A DNA stretch of 64,000 nt, taken from positions 250,835 through 314,834 of the forward strand of contig NZ_LMJB01000008.1 of the NCBI RefSeq assembly GCF_001429765.1. The letters run 5' to 3'. Source of the DNA: Flavobacterium sp. Root901 (GTDB taxonomy: Bacteria > Bacteroidota > Bacteroidia > Flavobacteriales > Flavobacteriaceae). Every line of letters starts with the position of its first letter. Position 1 is the stretch's first letter. A model generated the notes under the pieces. It did not search any database. It was not told the origin of the DNA and was given only the letters and a program-made list of their open reading frames with translations. Of this stretch, positions 17,984 through 25,896 are shown in pieces. Position numbers and translations under genes: made by a program.

Positions 17984-18412
17984 TTAGTCATTTTGAATAG
18001 ATAAACCTTCATGAACCAATTCTATAGACTCGATGGCAACTTCGTTTCCATCGGCTTTTAAATCAGTTGACTGAACTTTTGTAGGCCATGCATTTTTTAC
18101 TTTCCAGGTAATCACCGGTTCGTGCTCCTCGTTAAGTAATTTAATGGTAATATCGCGTCTTTCGATGGTGTTTAGTTTTACCGTGTTCCACCAGGCGTAA
18201 TATTCATTATCACTTTTAAAAGTGCCTCTTTTCATGGTAATGTTAGAGAACTTCTGCATACCCGGCATCTTGATTTTACTGTATTCCGGACTTGCGCCCT
18301 GGCGGTACTCAATAACCTCGGTTTCTACATCTAATCCGGAAACTTCTGTAAAACCTATTTTTGTTCCACCCCAGTCAACTGAGAAATGAAACTTTGCTAA
18401 TGGATAACTCAT
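17984..18412 (-). CDS. Inner tube protein 1 (Afp1-like)
   Basis: 142 aa. Family motifs: FHFSVDWGGTKIGFTEVSGL, VIEYRQGASPEYSKIKMPGM, NITMKRGTF, RDITIKLLNEEHEPVITWKV and a final beta strand IESIELVHEGL. This is the canonical length and pattern for eCIS tube subunits, which stack as hexamers inside the sheath and define the cargo lumen. It comes directly after the sheath gene, as in Afp and PVC loci. Confidence 0.95.
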   Translation of the reverse strand: MSYPLAKFHFSVDWGGTKIGFTEVSGLDVETEVIEYRQGASPEYSKIKMPGMQKFSNITMKRGTFKSDNEYYAWWNTVKLNTIERRDITIKLLNEEHEPVITWKVKNAWPTKVQSTDLKADGNEVAIESIELVHEGLSIQND

Positions 18413-18440
18413 GATCTATATTTTTTTAATGATGATTTAA

Positions 18441-20540
18441 TTAAGATTCCTGCATTTTGTGAGAGAAACGAAGAATGATGAACTCAGCCGGACGAACTAC
18501 TGCCATACCGATTTCGATTATCATTTTACCATCTAAAATATCCATCGCAGACATGGTTTGTCCCAGCCCAATTCTTACATAGAATGCCTGCTCTGGTTTT
18601 GCTCCGGCCAAAGCCCCGGCTCGCCATTGAAGAATTAAGAAATTCTCAATCATAGCTCTTACTCTTATCCAGGTATTGGCATCGTTAGGTTCAAAAACAA
18701 ACTGCTCGGTTGCTTTTTTAATGGATTCTTCGGCCATATTAAAGAAACGTCGAACGGGTACATAACGCCATTCACTATCGTTACCGGCTAAGGTTCTTGA
18801 CCCCCAAACCAAGGTTCCTTTGCCGGTAAAGGTTCTGATAGCATTGATAGATTTACCTGCGACAGTATCAACATTCAAGTTGTCCTGAATGGTATTTGTT
18901 ATTTTAACGGTTGGTTGTATCACATAGTTCAGACTTACATTTGCAGGTGCTTTCCATACGCCTCTGTCTCTGTCAACTCTGGCATAAACTCCCGCAATAG
19001 CTGAGCTTGGAGGAAGTGTTATTGGAAGGTTGTAAATTTCAGTAAGGATCTTATTGAAGGTCACATTGTCAATACTTTCTAAAGTGCTTAATTTTCTTCC
19101 GTTTAGTGCTCCATTATTTACATCCTTTCCATTAACAGATTTAATGGCATTTAAAAGTGAAAGCAGGTTTGCTTTAATACCGGAAAAATTATTTGTAACT
19201 ACCGTAATTGCAGTTTGAGTATTCAACGGAGTATAATCTACAAGCTTTTTCAATTCTTTCTCAAAACTTACAGTATCTGTTGATATGATTTTAAGCAGTT
19301 TGGCGGTTGCATTCTCATCCTGTATTTTCTTTTTTAATGTTTTTAAATTTTTATATACAGAGTCAATTTTATTTGCATCAGTGAAGTTCAGATTAAATGT
19401 AGTCAAAGCACTTGTAATAGTATTTGCAATAACCATATCTTCATCAGATATTGTGCTGATTGCTGCATTTGCTTCGTCGTTCAGCGAATTTCTCAAAAGC
19501 GATAAACTTTCTAATGAAGTAAGCAGCGTATTCAGTTTATTCAGAAAAGCTGTTTTTTTGGCTGGGTTGCTAACAAAGGTTCCGCCTAAATCAAAACCGG
19601 TTGCATCGTTACTGTACATCTGTAAAAACAAATCGCTCATTTGTCCGGAAATATTTCCGGGAACAGTGGTAACATCAATTAATTTGGCTACAGTCGCATC
19701 AATCCCTGTAGTTGGATTTTCAATAGTTACCAGTCCCGCAGCGATTTGATCATACGCTTTTGCAGTATAGGAGTAATGTTTTAAGATAATTTTACTGCTG
19801 TCAAAAGCATAGTCCAGAATGGTTTCCAGATGAGGATAATAAACAGCTCCGTATTTAATAGTATCTTTTTCAGAACTGATCTTATCTCTTAAAGCATCTA
19901 TGTTAGAATCTGTCGGACTTGACTCATCATAACTTAAAGTATCTATTAAGGTAAATCTGTCCTGAAGATTCTGGCATTGCATTAATGCATTATTGTATAA
20001 TCCGTAGAAATCAGTTGTAGTTATTCCGCTTACTTGTGTGGCATCGGGAAATACAATTAGTGTTGGTTCGTCTACTTTTTCTAATTCTTCTAATCCGTCG
20101 TTTAATGCAGTGCTGTTATTAATTGCTGCAACAGGAGTGTCTGTCTCATCTAAATCATTTCCATAACGCCCTACCGAAATAATGTAGCAAGGACCACCGC
20201 CATTTGCAAAAAACAACTGCATTGAATAATACATCAGAAAAGGCTGTTTTAAAGTTGGCTGATCCACAACGATAGATCTTGTATCTCCATTATCAGTTGA
20301 AACATCATTAATGGTAACACTAATTGTTGTTTCTGGTTTTGCAAAGCCAAAAAAGCGTTCGTATTCTAAAAGAGATGTTATCCTTGTAGGTTTTAATTTC
20401 AAATCTCCATTAATCTTGTTTGTGGCTTTTTCAGTATAGCCAATAAAACAGGGAATCGCTGTCTCTACCTGGGCAACAGAAGGAGGAAACTTTACGATTT
20501 CCTCAACATATACTCCAGGCGTTTTGTAAGTTGTTGCCAT
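18441..20540 (-). CDS. Contractile tail sheath protein
   Basis: 699 aa. The N-terminus (TYKTPGVYVEEIVKFPPSVA) and C-terminal core (GVYARVDRDRGVWKAPANVS; RTLAGNDSEWRYVPVRRFFN; ENFLILQWRAGALAGAKPEQ; MAVVRPAEFIILRF) are classic sheath motifs. Between about residues 245 and 500 there is a helical, Thr/Ser/Asn-rich insertion that typical shorter eCIS sheaths (roughly 350-480 aa) lack; it would decorate the particle surface. Only one sheath gene is present, unlike Afp/PVC with several paralogues. It contracts to drive the inner tube. Confidence 0.95.
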   Translation of the reverse strand: MATTYKTPGVYVEEIVKFPPSVAQVETAIPCFIGYTEKATNKINGDLKLKPTRITSLLEYERFFGFAKPETTISVTINDVSTDNGDTRSIVVDQPTLKQPFLMYYSMQLFFANGGGPCYIISVGRYGNDLDETDTPVAAINNSTALNDGLEELEKVDEPTLIVFPDATQVSGITTTDFYGLYNNALMQCQNLQDRFTLIDTLSYDESSPTDSNIDALRDKISSEKDTIKYGAVYYPHLETILDYAFDSSKIILKHYSYTAKAYDQIAAGLVTIENPTTGIDATVAKLIDVTTVPGNISGQMSDLFLQMYSNDATGFDLGGTFVSNPAKKTAFLNKLNTLLTSLESLSLLRNSLNDEANAAISTISDEDMVIANTITSALTTFNLNFTDANKIDSVYKNLKTLKKKIQDENATAKLLKIISTDTVSFEKELKKLVDYTPLNTQTAITVVTNNFSGIKANLLSLLNAIKSVNGKDVNNGALNGRKLSTLESIDNVTFNKILTEIYNLPITLPPSSAIAGVYARVDRDRGVWKAPANVSLNYVIQPTVKITNTIQDNLNVDTVAGKSINAIRTFTGKGTLVWGSRTLAGNDSEWRYVPVRRFFNMAEESIKKATEQFVFEPNDANTWIRVRAMIENFLILQWRAGALAGAKPEQAFYVRIGLGQTMSAMDILDGKMIIEIGMAVVRPAEFIILRFSHKMQES

Positions 20541-20561
20541 AATTGATTTGTTTTTTAATTA

Positions 20562-21404
20562 TTAAATAAATATTTCCGAATAGTAATCACTATTGATTTT
20601 TGTTATTGATTTTACAGATGGATTTGGATATTGACTTTCTGCCGGCTGTGCGGGCGTAAAATCGGTAAGCGGGTCAATTTCAACAAAACCGGAGCGCGTT
20701 AATGGTTTTGCGGCATTGGTTTTAATTTCGGTTCCTGCTTTGCGGTTGATATATTTCCAAAGTGTTTTTCGATTATCGAAATGAATTTTAAAATTCGGAC
20801 TTACCATTTTTCCCAAATTGTTTACAATGTTTCCGGAACTGTTATCGCCTTTGGCTGTGAGCGAAATAAGCCCAAAGACACTTTGTTGTTCTGACGGCTG
20901 CAGTTTTGAAATCACATGGGCAGTAGTTTCTTCAGATACTAAATACGCATTAGAAATTAGTTTGTTGTCACTTATCTTTGGAAGATATTCAAATGAAACG
21001 GGTTCAGTCAATGGTTTGACATTACTGAAAAGATATGCCTGAGTAAAAGCAAAATCAAGATTAGTATAATTTTCAAATTGAGGATCATTAATTTTAATTA
21101 AAAATTTTAAGTTCAAATCTCCGGGGATTTTTATAAAGGGATCAAATTCATCTGTTTCTTTTACTTTGATGTATATTCTGAAACCTGTTTTGGTTTTCTT
21201 AAATACCATTTTGTAGTTTTTGAATACAATATTGGTTTCTATAGCTGGTGTTATTGTTGCAAATACATCTGTGTTAAATGACTGCAGCATTTTTTCTTTA
21301 TCAGCATTTGTCATACTTGCAAAAGTCTCTTCTCCATTATTCAAAAAATAATTATGAAGAAGTGTTACTTCAAACAACAATCCATATGAAGCAGTATAAC
21401 TCAT
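20562..21404 (-). CDS. Unrecognised eCIS-cluster protein
   Basis: 280 aa, soluble, no signal peptide. I do not recognise the family. The start overlaps the DUF4255 stop by four bases (ATGA) and the stop is 21 bases before the sheath gene, so it is almost certainly part of the particle operon. The N-terminal half is beta-rich (KNYKMVFKKTKTGFRIYIKV; DLNLKFLIKINDPQFENYTN). The C-terminal part ends in a Pro/Thr-rich tail. By position between the terminator-type DUF4255 protein and the sheath it could be a cap or trunk-end component, but this is inference. Confidence 0.6.
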   Translation of the reverse strand: MSYTASYGLLFEVTLLHNYFLNNGEETFASMTNADKEKMLQSFNTDVFATITPAIETNIVFKNYKMVFKKTKTGFRIYIKVKETDEFDPFIKIPGDLNLKFLIKINDPQFENYTNLDFAFTQAYLFSNVKPLTEPVSFEYLPKISDNKLISNAYLVSEETTAHVISKLQPSEQQSVFGLISLTAKGDNSSGNIVNNLGKMVSPNFKIHFDNRKTLWKYINRKAGTEIKTNAAKPLTRSGFVEIDPLTDFTPAQPAESQYPNPSVKSITKINSDYYSEIFI

Positions 21405-22003
21405 GACTGTTCTTTTCTTTTGGTTATTCCTGTAAATTCGCCAATGAGCTGTCCTTCTGCTTGTACAATATTGCGTTCAATTTGGATCATGCTTACTTTA
21501 TATAAAGCCGATGGAAGCTGTTTACCGCCCAACGTTCCCCAGATATAATTTAGTTCTTCAAAAGTGGGAGTGTAGAGTTCAACCGTAAATCTAAAGTTGT
21601 CCAGATTGTTCATGGCACTACTGTTTCTGTTGTAGATGGTATTGGCTTGGGTAAAAAGTTTTTTCCCTTGGAAAAATTCAATAATTTTCGAAATATCATT
21701 AAGAGAATTGATATACTTATCTCTGTTAGCGCTAAACAGCAAATACAGATTTAAATTGATGATGCTGTTTCTATAAATAGTTTTAGTGTTTTCAACAATA
21801 TGATTTGGGAAGTTTTTTAAAGTGGCTTCTTCATCTAAATTAATTAGCGTTAGTGCCACACCATCTTTTAAAGGATTTTCCAGATCATTATTTTGTGCTT
21901 CTAAAAAAGCAATATTTTCAGGCACAACTGTTTTCTCTAACCCGATTTCTTCGAGATAGCTGTTTACTTGCTCTGCAATTATTTGAATCACTTCATAAAT
22001 CAT
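21401..22003 (-). CDS. DUF4255 protein (tail terminator/cap, Afp16-like)
   Basis: 200 aa. Pattern IYEVIQIIAEQVNSYLEEIG at the start, DGVALTLINLDEEATLKN, YRNSIINLNLYLLFSANRDK and FRFTVELYTPTFEELNYIWG near the end define DUF4255. The Afp16/Pvc16-type members of this family cap the end of the tube and sheath. It is the first gene of the eCIS operon in transcription order, 112 bases downstream of a plausible promoter -7 element. Its stop is coupled to the next gene by ATGA overlap. Confidence 0.88.
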   Translation of the reverse strand: MIYEVIQIIAEQVNSYLEEIGLEKTVVPENIAFLEAQNNDLENPLKDGVALTLINLDEEATLKNFPNHIVENTKTIYRNSIINLNLYLLFSANRDKYINSLNDISKIIEFFQGKKLFTQANTIYNRNSSAMNNLDNFRFTVELYTPTFEELNYIWGTLGGKQLPSALYKVSMIQIERNIVQAEGQLIGEFTGITKRKEQS

Positions 22004-22115
22004 CTTGAAATAGCTTATGATAATACTTTAATAAAATTCTACTGAGAATCAGTTTAACGGTGCAGATTGGAAAACAGAGATGGGGTTCTGGTTTTACCTA
22101 AACTTGTAATGAAAA

Positions 22116-22147
22116 CAAGGCTTATATATTTGGCTAAATTAGAACAA
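22116..22147 (-). promoter_or_regulatory. Candidate eCIS operon promoter
   Basis: On the minus strand a TTG (22147-22145) is followed after 20 bases by TAAGCCTTG (22124-22116), an imperfect match to the Bacteroidota -7 box TAnnTTTG. It would give a leader of roughly 105 bases before the DUF4255 start at 22003. The match is weak, which would fit a regulated promoter. Confidence 0.3.
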
Positions 22148-22161
22148 TGAAAGGCTATGAT

Positions 22162-22187
22162 AAAAGGGGAAAATCCCCCTTTTTTTA
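22162..22187 (+). terminator. GGGG-CCCC hairpin with T-run
   Basis: AAAAGGGG, loop AAAAT, CCCC then CTTTTTTT. It has a T-run on the plus strand and a shorter one (CTTTTATC) on the minus strand. It sits just upstream of the candidate eCIS promoter, so on the minus strand it could insulate the operon from read-through. Confidence 0.55.
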
Positions 22188-22432
22188 GCGTATTTTCACT
22201 GTTTAAAATATTGAAAATCAAATAATTGTTTGTTATCGTGAGGCTTTTTGGCTTTGATCAAAAAGAAGCGCCAGACGTACAAAAAACATTGGAATTTTAT
22301 GGAAGAGACTTCGAAAATAGTTGAGTTGAAAATGAAGTGTTTCGGTATTTCAGAGGAGTTAATTTTGTCAGTAAAAGTTATTTGAACTGCAAAATTAAAA
22401 ATAGAAGAGTGAGTAAGCTTTGATTTTATAAA

Positions 22433-22464
22433 ATAAAAAAAGAGAACTTAAGAATAAGTTCTCT
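22433..22464 (-). terminator. Terminator of the exported Ppx-like gene
   Basis: Stem AGAGAACTTA / TAAGTTCTCT with a four-base loop, followed on the minus strand by a run of T. It begins 27 bases after the stop codon at 22491. Confidence 0.8.
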
Positions 22465-22490
22465 TTGTAAAATTGGATAAAGAATATTTC

Positions 22491-23585
22491 TTAAAAATTA
22501 GTATTTATCTTTTTAGAACGATCTGCAATGTAGGAGATAAGCCAGATTACCTGTCCTTCTTTTACAAAGTATATTTTCTTTGCATCTAAATTTGGAATAC
22601 TTTCCAGACAAGTAACTAATATATTATTTGCTGAGATAAGATATTTTTGGTCATAAGTGCTTAAAACTCTTGCCGCTTCGCTGTTTGTTTTAGCAAGAGT
22701 AGTAAACTTAATAAAATTGTTTTTTAAAATAGCATCATAATCGATAACGTCCTGTAAGCTTAAAGTAACATAATGTTCTTTAATATTTTCGTTATAATAT
22801 AATGTCGAAAATGCCCAGACAGCTCCACCAGATAAATATAATTTATCCTTTTTTTGTAAAGGAGGATTGGCATCAAACAATTCTTTTGTTTTTTTGCGCA
22901 GGATAGGGTTAAAGTCAAAAGATTTTTCCTGGTAAGTCGACATATCATTTACCTGGCTTTTGTTTACAACTGTTTTCTCAACTGCATCAGTAAGTGTCAT
23001 TGTACCAAAATCCAAAGCTAAAGGTATAAACTCTAATTTATTGTCTTTAAGTTCATCAATATATCCGCCTTTAGTAGTCTGCGCTCCAATGTCAAGAAGA
23101 AAAGCGTTAGAATAATCAACCGGAGGTATAGCGCCTTTAACTAGTGTTTTTGCTTCTTCATTAACATCCAGTATTTCTAATTCTTTGTTTGTAAGAGAAG
23201 AAATTTTGTTTTTTAAAACATCAACATTACGCGCAGATTGAAAAACGGGAGCAGCAACGATAAAGATATTTTCTTCGAGAATTTTATACTCTGCTCTTAT
23301 TTTTTTTAACTGATCAGCAACTGTGGAGCTTGTTCTGTTAATGTCTTCTGTGGTAAGTTCTCCGGAAGCAGCAATATGATCTGCAAATGGAATTCTTTCA
23401 GTCCAGAAAGAAAGAATTTTATAATCCGCTTTTTTAATATTGCTAACATCTAAAACAGAAACTTTGATGGCTCTGCGTCCAATTTCAATTCCGGCATAAA
23501 TACTTTTTTGAGAAAATGAGCTAATGGAAAAAAATAAACTTAAAAGAATATAAATCACAATTTGGGGGTTGTTTTTCTTAAGCAT
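22491..23585 (-). CDS. Exported Ppx/GppA-fold (ASKHA) protein
   Basis: 364 aa. Residues 1-26 form a signal peptide ending SISSFSQ, so the product is periplasmic or surface-located. The mature part looks like an exopolyphosphatase/GppA-type actin-fold protein: YAGIEIGRRAIKVSVLDV resembles the phosphate-1 loop, SNAFLLDIGAQTTKGGYID (about 158-176) the phosphate-2 loop, and KLYLSGGAVWAFSTL (about 246-260) the adenosine motif. Export of a nucleotide/polyphosphate-binding fold is odd, since ATP is not expected outside the cytoplasm; polyphosphate or pyrophosphate hydrolysis is one possibility. It has its own terminator and is not part of the eCIS operon. Confidence 0.65.
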   Translation of the reverse strand: MLKKNNPQIVIYILLSLFFSISSFSQKSIYAGIEIGRRAIKVSVLDVSNIKKADYKILSFWTERIPFADHIAASGELTTEDINRTSSTVADQLKKIRAEYKILEENIFIVAAPVFQSARNVDVLKNKISSLTNKELEILDVNEEAKTLVKGAIPPVDYSNAFLLDIGAQTTKGGYIDELKDNKLEFIPLALDFGTMTLTDAVEKTVVNKSQVNDMSTYQEKSFDFNPILRKKTKELFDANPPLQKKDKLYLSGGAVWAFSTLYYNENIKEHYVTLSLQDVIDYDAILKNNFIKFTTLAKTNSEAARVLSTYDQKYLISANNILVTCLESIPNLDAKKIYFVKEGQVIWLISYIADRSKKINTNF

Positions 23586-23723
23586 GGTATTTAATTATGG
23601 TTTTTAAAATATAAAGTATGATAATAATTTGTTCTCTTTTTTTGTAAATCCGAATATTAAGCGATAAATCATTAATCAAATGCCACTTTTTTAACGAAAT
23701 GATCTTTTACTTCAGAATATAAA

Positions 23724-23750
23724 AAAAGCTTCAGATTTCTCTGAAGCTTT
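23724..23750 (-). terminator. Terminator of tRNA-fMet
   Basis: Stem AAAGCTTCAG / CTGAAGCTTT with a six-base loop, followed on the minus strand by a run of T, four bases after the encoded CCA. Confidence 0.85.
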
Positions 23751-23753
23751 ACT

Positions 23754-23829
23754 TGGTAGCGGGAACAGGACTCGAACCTGTGACCTTCGGGTTATGAGCC
23801 CGACGAGCTGCCTACTGCTCTATCCCGCG
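23754..23829 (-). tRNA. Initiator tRNA-Met (CAT)
   Basis: A complete cloverleaf reads on the minus strand with anticodon CAT in loop CTCATAA. The anticodon stem has the three consecutive G-C pairs (GGG/CCC) diagnostic of initiators, and base 1 (C) is not paired with base 72 (T), the mismatch that marks formylatable initiator tRNA. CCA is encoded. The T-arm is GGTTCGAGTCC. Confidence 0.93.
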
Positions 23830-23841
23830 ATGTTTCGGGTG

Positions 23842-23871
23842 CAAATATACGCCGATTTTTGTGAATTCCAA
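23842..23871 (-). promoter_or_regulatory. Promoter of tRNA-fMet
   Basis: On the minus strand TTG (23871-23869), a 19-base spacer and TATATTTG (23849-23842) match the Bacteroidota promoter consensus exactly. The tRNA begins 12 bases after the -7 box. This is the cleanest promoter in the window and supports the phylum assignment. Confidence 0.88.
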
Positions 23872-23918
23872 CGAAAATTTTAAAAAATGTTTTATTTTCT
23901 GTATTAACTTGATATGAC

Positions 23919-23926
23919 TACCTTTG
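23919..23926 (+). promoter_or_regulatory. -7 element of era
   Basis: TACCTTTG matches TAnnTTTG and lies 20 bases before the era start. No good -33 TTG is seen at the right distance. The surrounding ACTACCTTTGCAAAA is repeated in front of der. Confidence 0.6.
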
Positions 23927-23946
23927 CAAAATAAATTATACTCAAA

Positions 23947-24828
23947 ATGTCACATAAAGCAGGTTTCGTAAATATCATTGGAAATCCAAACGTTGGAAAA
24001 TCAACTTTGATGAATGCCTTTGTTGGAGAAAGATTATCAATCATAACATCAAAAGCCCAAACTACACGTCATAGAATTCTTGGAATTGTAAATGGTGAAG
24101 ATTTTCAAATGGTACTTTCAGATACTCCCGGAATCATTAAACCGGCTTACGAAATGCAGGAGTCGATGATGAACTTTGTAAAGTCGGCTTTTGAGGATGC
24201 TGATGTTTTAATTTACATGGTCGAAATAGGAGAGCAGCATTTAAAAGATGAAGATTTCTTTAATAAAATCTTTTATGCTAAAATTCCGGTTTTGCTATTG
24301 TTAAATAAAATCGATAATTCGAATCAGGAGCAATTAGAAGAACAAGTTGGTTTTTGGAAAGAGAAGCTGCCAAATGCAGAAATTTTCCCAATCTCAGCAT
24401 TACAGAATTTTAATGTTCCCGAAGTTTTCGGAAGAATTATCGAATTACTTCCTGAATCCCCAGCCTATTATCCTAAAGATCAGTTAACAGATAAGCCGGA
24501 ACGTTTTTTTGTTAACGAAACCATTCGCGAAAAAATCTTGCTGAATTATAGTAAAGAGATTCCGTATGCAGTTGAAATCGTGACCGAAGAATTTTTAGAA
24601 GATGAAAATATCATCAGAATCCGTTCTGTAATTATGGTAGAGCGCGATACTCAAAAAGGAATCATTATTGGGCATAAAGGTGCCGCTTTAAAGAAAGTAG
24701 GAATGGATGCCCGTGTTGATTTAGAGAAATTCTTCGGAAAACAAATTCACATTGAACTTTATGTAAAAGTGAATAAAAACTGGAGAAGCAACGCCAATAT
24801 GCTGAAAAGATTTGGATATAATCAGTAG
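23947..24828 (+). CDS. era: GTPase Era
   Basis: 293 aa, the usual Era length. The N-terminal GTPase domain has G1 GNPNVGKST (12-20), the switch region ITSKAQTTRHRILG, G3 DTPG and G4 NKID. The C-terminal KH domain has the GHKGAALKKVG loop followed by FFGKQIHIELYVKV. Era binds the 3' end of 16S rRNA and helps 30S maturation. It is transcribed alone from a -7 element 20 bases upstream and followed by a dispersed hairpin repeat rather than an obvious terminator. Confidence 0.98.
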   Translation: MSHKAGFVNIIGNPNVGKSTLMNAFVGERLSIITSKAQTTRHRILGIVNGEDFQMVLSDTPGIIKPAYEMQESMMNFVKSAFEDADVLIYMVEIGEQHLKDEDFFNKIFYAKIPVLLLLNKIDNSNQEQLEEQVGFWKEKLPNAEIFPISALQNFNVPEVFGRIIELLPESPAYYPKDQLTDKPERFFVNETIREKILLNYSKEIPYAVEIVTEEFLEDENIIRIRSVIMVERDTQKGIIIGHKGAALKKVGMDARVDLEKFFGKQIHIELYVKVNKNWRSNANMLKRFGYNQ

Positions 24829-24836
24829 TAAATTTT

Positions 24837-24923
24837 GGGCGTGTCCCTCCGGGCCGGGCTATCCGTTACAATCTTTTCCGCCGAACCCCGGCGCAAAAGG
24901 ATTTTCACTTCTATCCCTCACGC
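24837..24923. repeat. Dispersed hairpin repeat, copy A
   Basis: A GC-rich palindromic block just after era. Its core CTTTTCCGCCG / CGGCGCAAAAG forms a hairpin, and its ends carry GCGTG / CACGC inverted sequences. Its reverse complement shares the core ATCCTTTTG, GGGGTTCG and AAAAGAT pattern with the block at 25582-25674, so the two are inverted members of one family. Such blocks are, to my memory, common between genes in Flavobacterium. Confidence 0.75.
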
Positions 24924-24962
24924 ATAGAAAACTCATAAATTTAGATTTTTAAAAGAGACTAA

Positions 24963-25556
24963 ATGAATATTAGAAAAGTGACGCTGTTAATTGTTTCAGT
25001 TTTAGTTTTGGCTTTTGCAGGAATAAAAACTGTAAAAAAAATAAACTTAAACTTCAATTATAAAATAGGTCAGGCAATGGATAGCTTACATGGTGTAAAA
25101 GTTTATTACAATGGCGGTGTTGACAATGTTGTAGAAAGAAACGTTACAAAAGATAATTATAACTTAGGTCTTAAATATCAATGTGTTGAATTTGTAAAAA
25201 GATATTATTACGAACACCTCAATCATAAAATGCCGGATTCATACGGACATGCAAAAGATTTCTTTGATCCTAATGTTAAAGATGGCAATTTGAATCCAAA
25301 ACGAGATTTAATCCAATATATAAATCCCAGTATAGCAAAACCTGAAGTTGGAGATTTAGTAATTTTTTCAGGTTCATTATGGAATAAATTTGGTCACGTA
25401 GCTATAATTTCTAAAGTTTCTGAAAATGAAATCGAAATTATTCAGCAAAATCCCGGGCCATTTAGCAGTTCACGAGAAGTTATTGCTTTTGATAATCAGG
25501 AAGGTAAATACAAAATCGAAAATAAAAGATTATTAGGCTGGCTTAGAAAACAATAA
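24963..25556 (+). CDS. CHAP-domain cysteine peptidase/amidase
   Basis: 197 aa with an N-terminal hydrophobic anchor or signal (3-21). The CHAP domain carries the catalytic triad pattern: Cys74 in YQCVEFVKRYYYEHL, His145 in FGHVAIISKV, and Glu158/Asn163 in EIEIIQQNPG. CHAP enzymes cut peptidoglycan or related amides. It stands alone between two inverted copies of a dispersed hairpin repeat, so it is transcriptionally isolated. Secretion and cell-wall hydrolysis are inferred from the family. Confidence 0.85.
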   Translation: MNIRKVTLLIVSVLVLAFAGIKTVKKINLNFNYKIGQAMDSLHGVKVYYNGGVDNVVERNVTKDNYNLGLKYQCVEFVKRYYYEHLNHKMPDSYGHAKDFFDPNVKDGNLNPKRDLIQYINPSIAKPEVGDLVIFSGSLWNKFGHVAIISKVSENEIEIIQQNPGPFSSSREVIAFDNQEGKYKIENKRLLGWLRKQ

Positions 25557-25581
25557 TTTAAATTTTTAAACGAAATATTCC

Positions 25582-25674
25582 TGAAACCGTGATGTCCTAG
25601 CCCAGATGGAAACGGCATCCTTTTGTGGCGGGGTTCGCCGCAAAAGATATAGTGGACAGCTGGAAATAGCTCCT
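25582..25674. repeat. Dispersed hairpin repeat, copy B
   Basis: Core stem CTTTTGTGGCG / CGCCGCAAAAG around GGGTT (25621-25647), with flanking shorter stems (AGCCCAGATGGAAA, GGACAGCTGGAAATAGCTCC). It is related in inverted orientation to the block at 24837-24923. Together with the promoter and AT-rich repeat it fills the 340-base gap between the CHAP gene and der. Confidence 0.75.
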
Positions 25675-25791
25675 AAAAAACAGGATCGTTTTATTTTTCA
25701 GTTTTTAAAACCTGAAAGCCAAAACTTGAAACAAAATTTAACAAAAATCTCAGGTACTTAGAAACTTATTAGCATAGCAGCTTTTTTTAAC

Positions 25792-25799
25792 TACCTTTG
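25792..25799 (+). promoter_or_regulatory. -7 element of der
   Basis: TACCTTTG, in the same 15-base context (ACTACCTTTGCAAAA) as before era. It would give a leader of roughly 90 bases. No clear -33 TTG. Confidence 0.55.
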
Positions 25800-25856
25800 C
25801 AAAAAATTAAAACACAGCATTTTGGATTAACGGTTTATACGATTTTGCTCAAAACA

Positions 25857-25890
25857 AAATCTAAAATCTAAGATCCAAAATCTAAAATTC
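25857..25890. repeat. Short tandem repeat AAATCTAA in der leader
   Basis: Three to four imperfect copies of AAAATCTAAAATC with one AGATCC variant, ending six bases before the der ATG, so it covers the ribosome-binding region. It is a simple AT-rich tandem repeat of a kind often seen in flavobacterial intergenic DNA. Confidence 0.6.
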
Positions 25891-25896
25891 AAAAAA

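Larger units (their letters stand above)
22004..22490. other. 486-base gap between the Ppx-like gene and the eCIS operon
   Basis: No convincing coding frame is visible. It contains a terminator for the Ppx-like gene (22433-22464), a strong GC hairpin with a T-run (22162-22187) and a candidate eCIS promoter (22116-22147). The middle (22200-22420) shows nothing I can assign beyond a weak hairpin around 22240-22272. Confidence 0.6.

Noticed and set aside
22162..22187. Hairpin as an eCIS attenuator
   Set aside because: It lies upstream of the candidate promoter on the minus strand, so it would not be transcribed in the eCIS leader.
23754..23829. tRNA-fMet as the attachment site of an eCIS island
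   Set aside because: No direct repeat of the tRNA 3' end was found, the composition across the junction looks even, and the Ppx-like gene and terminators intervene.
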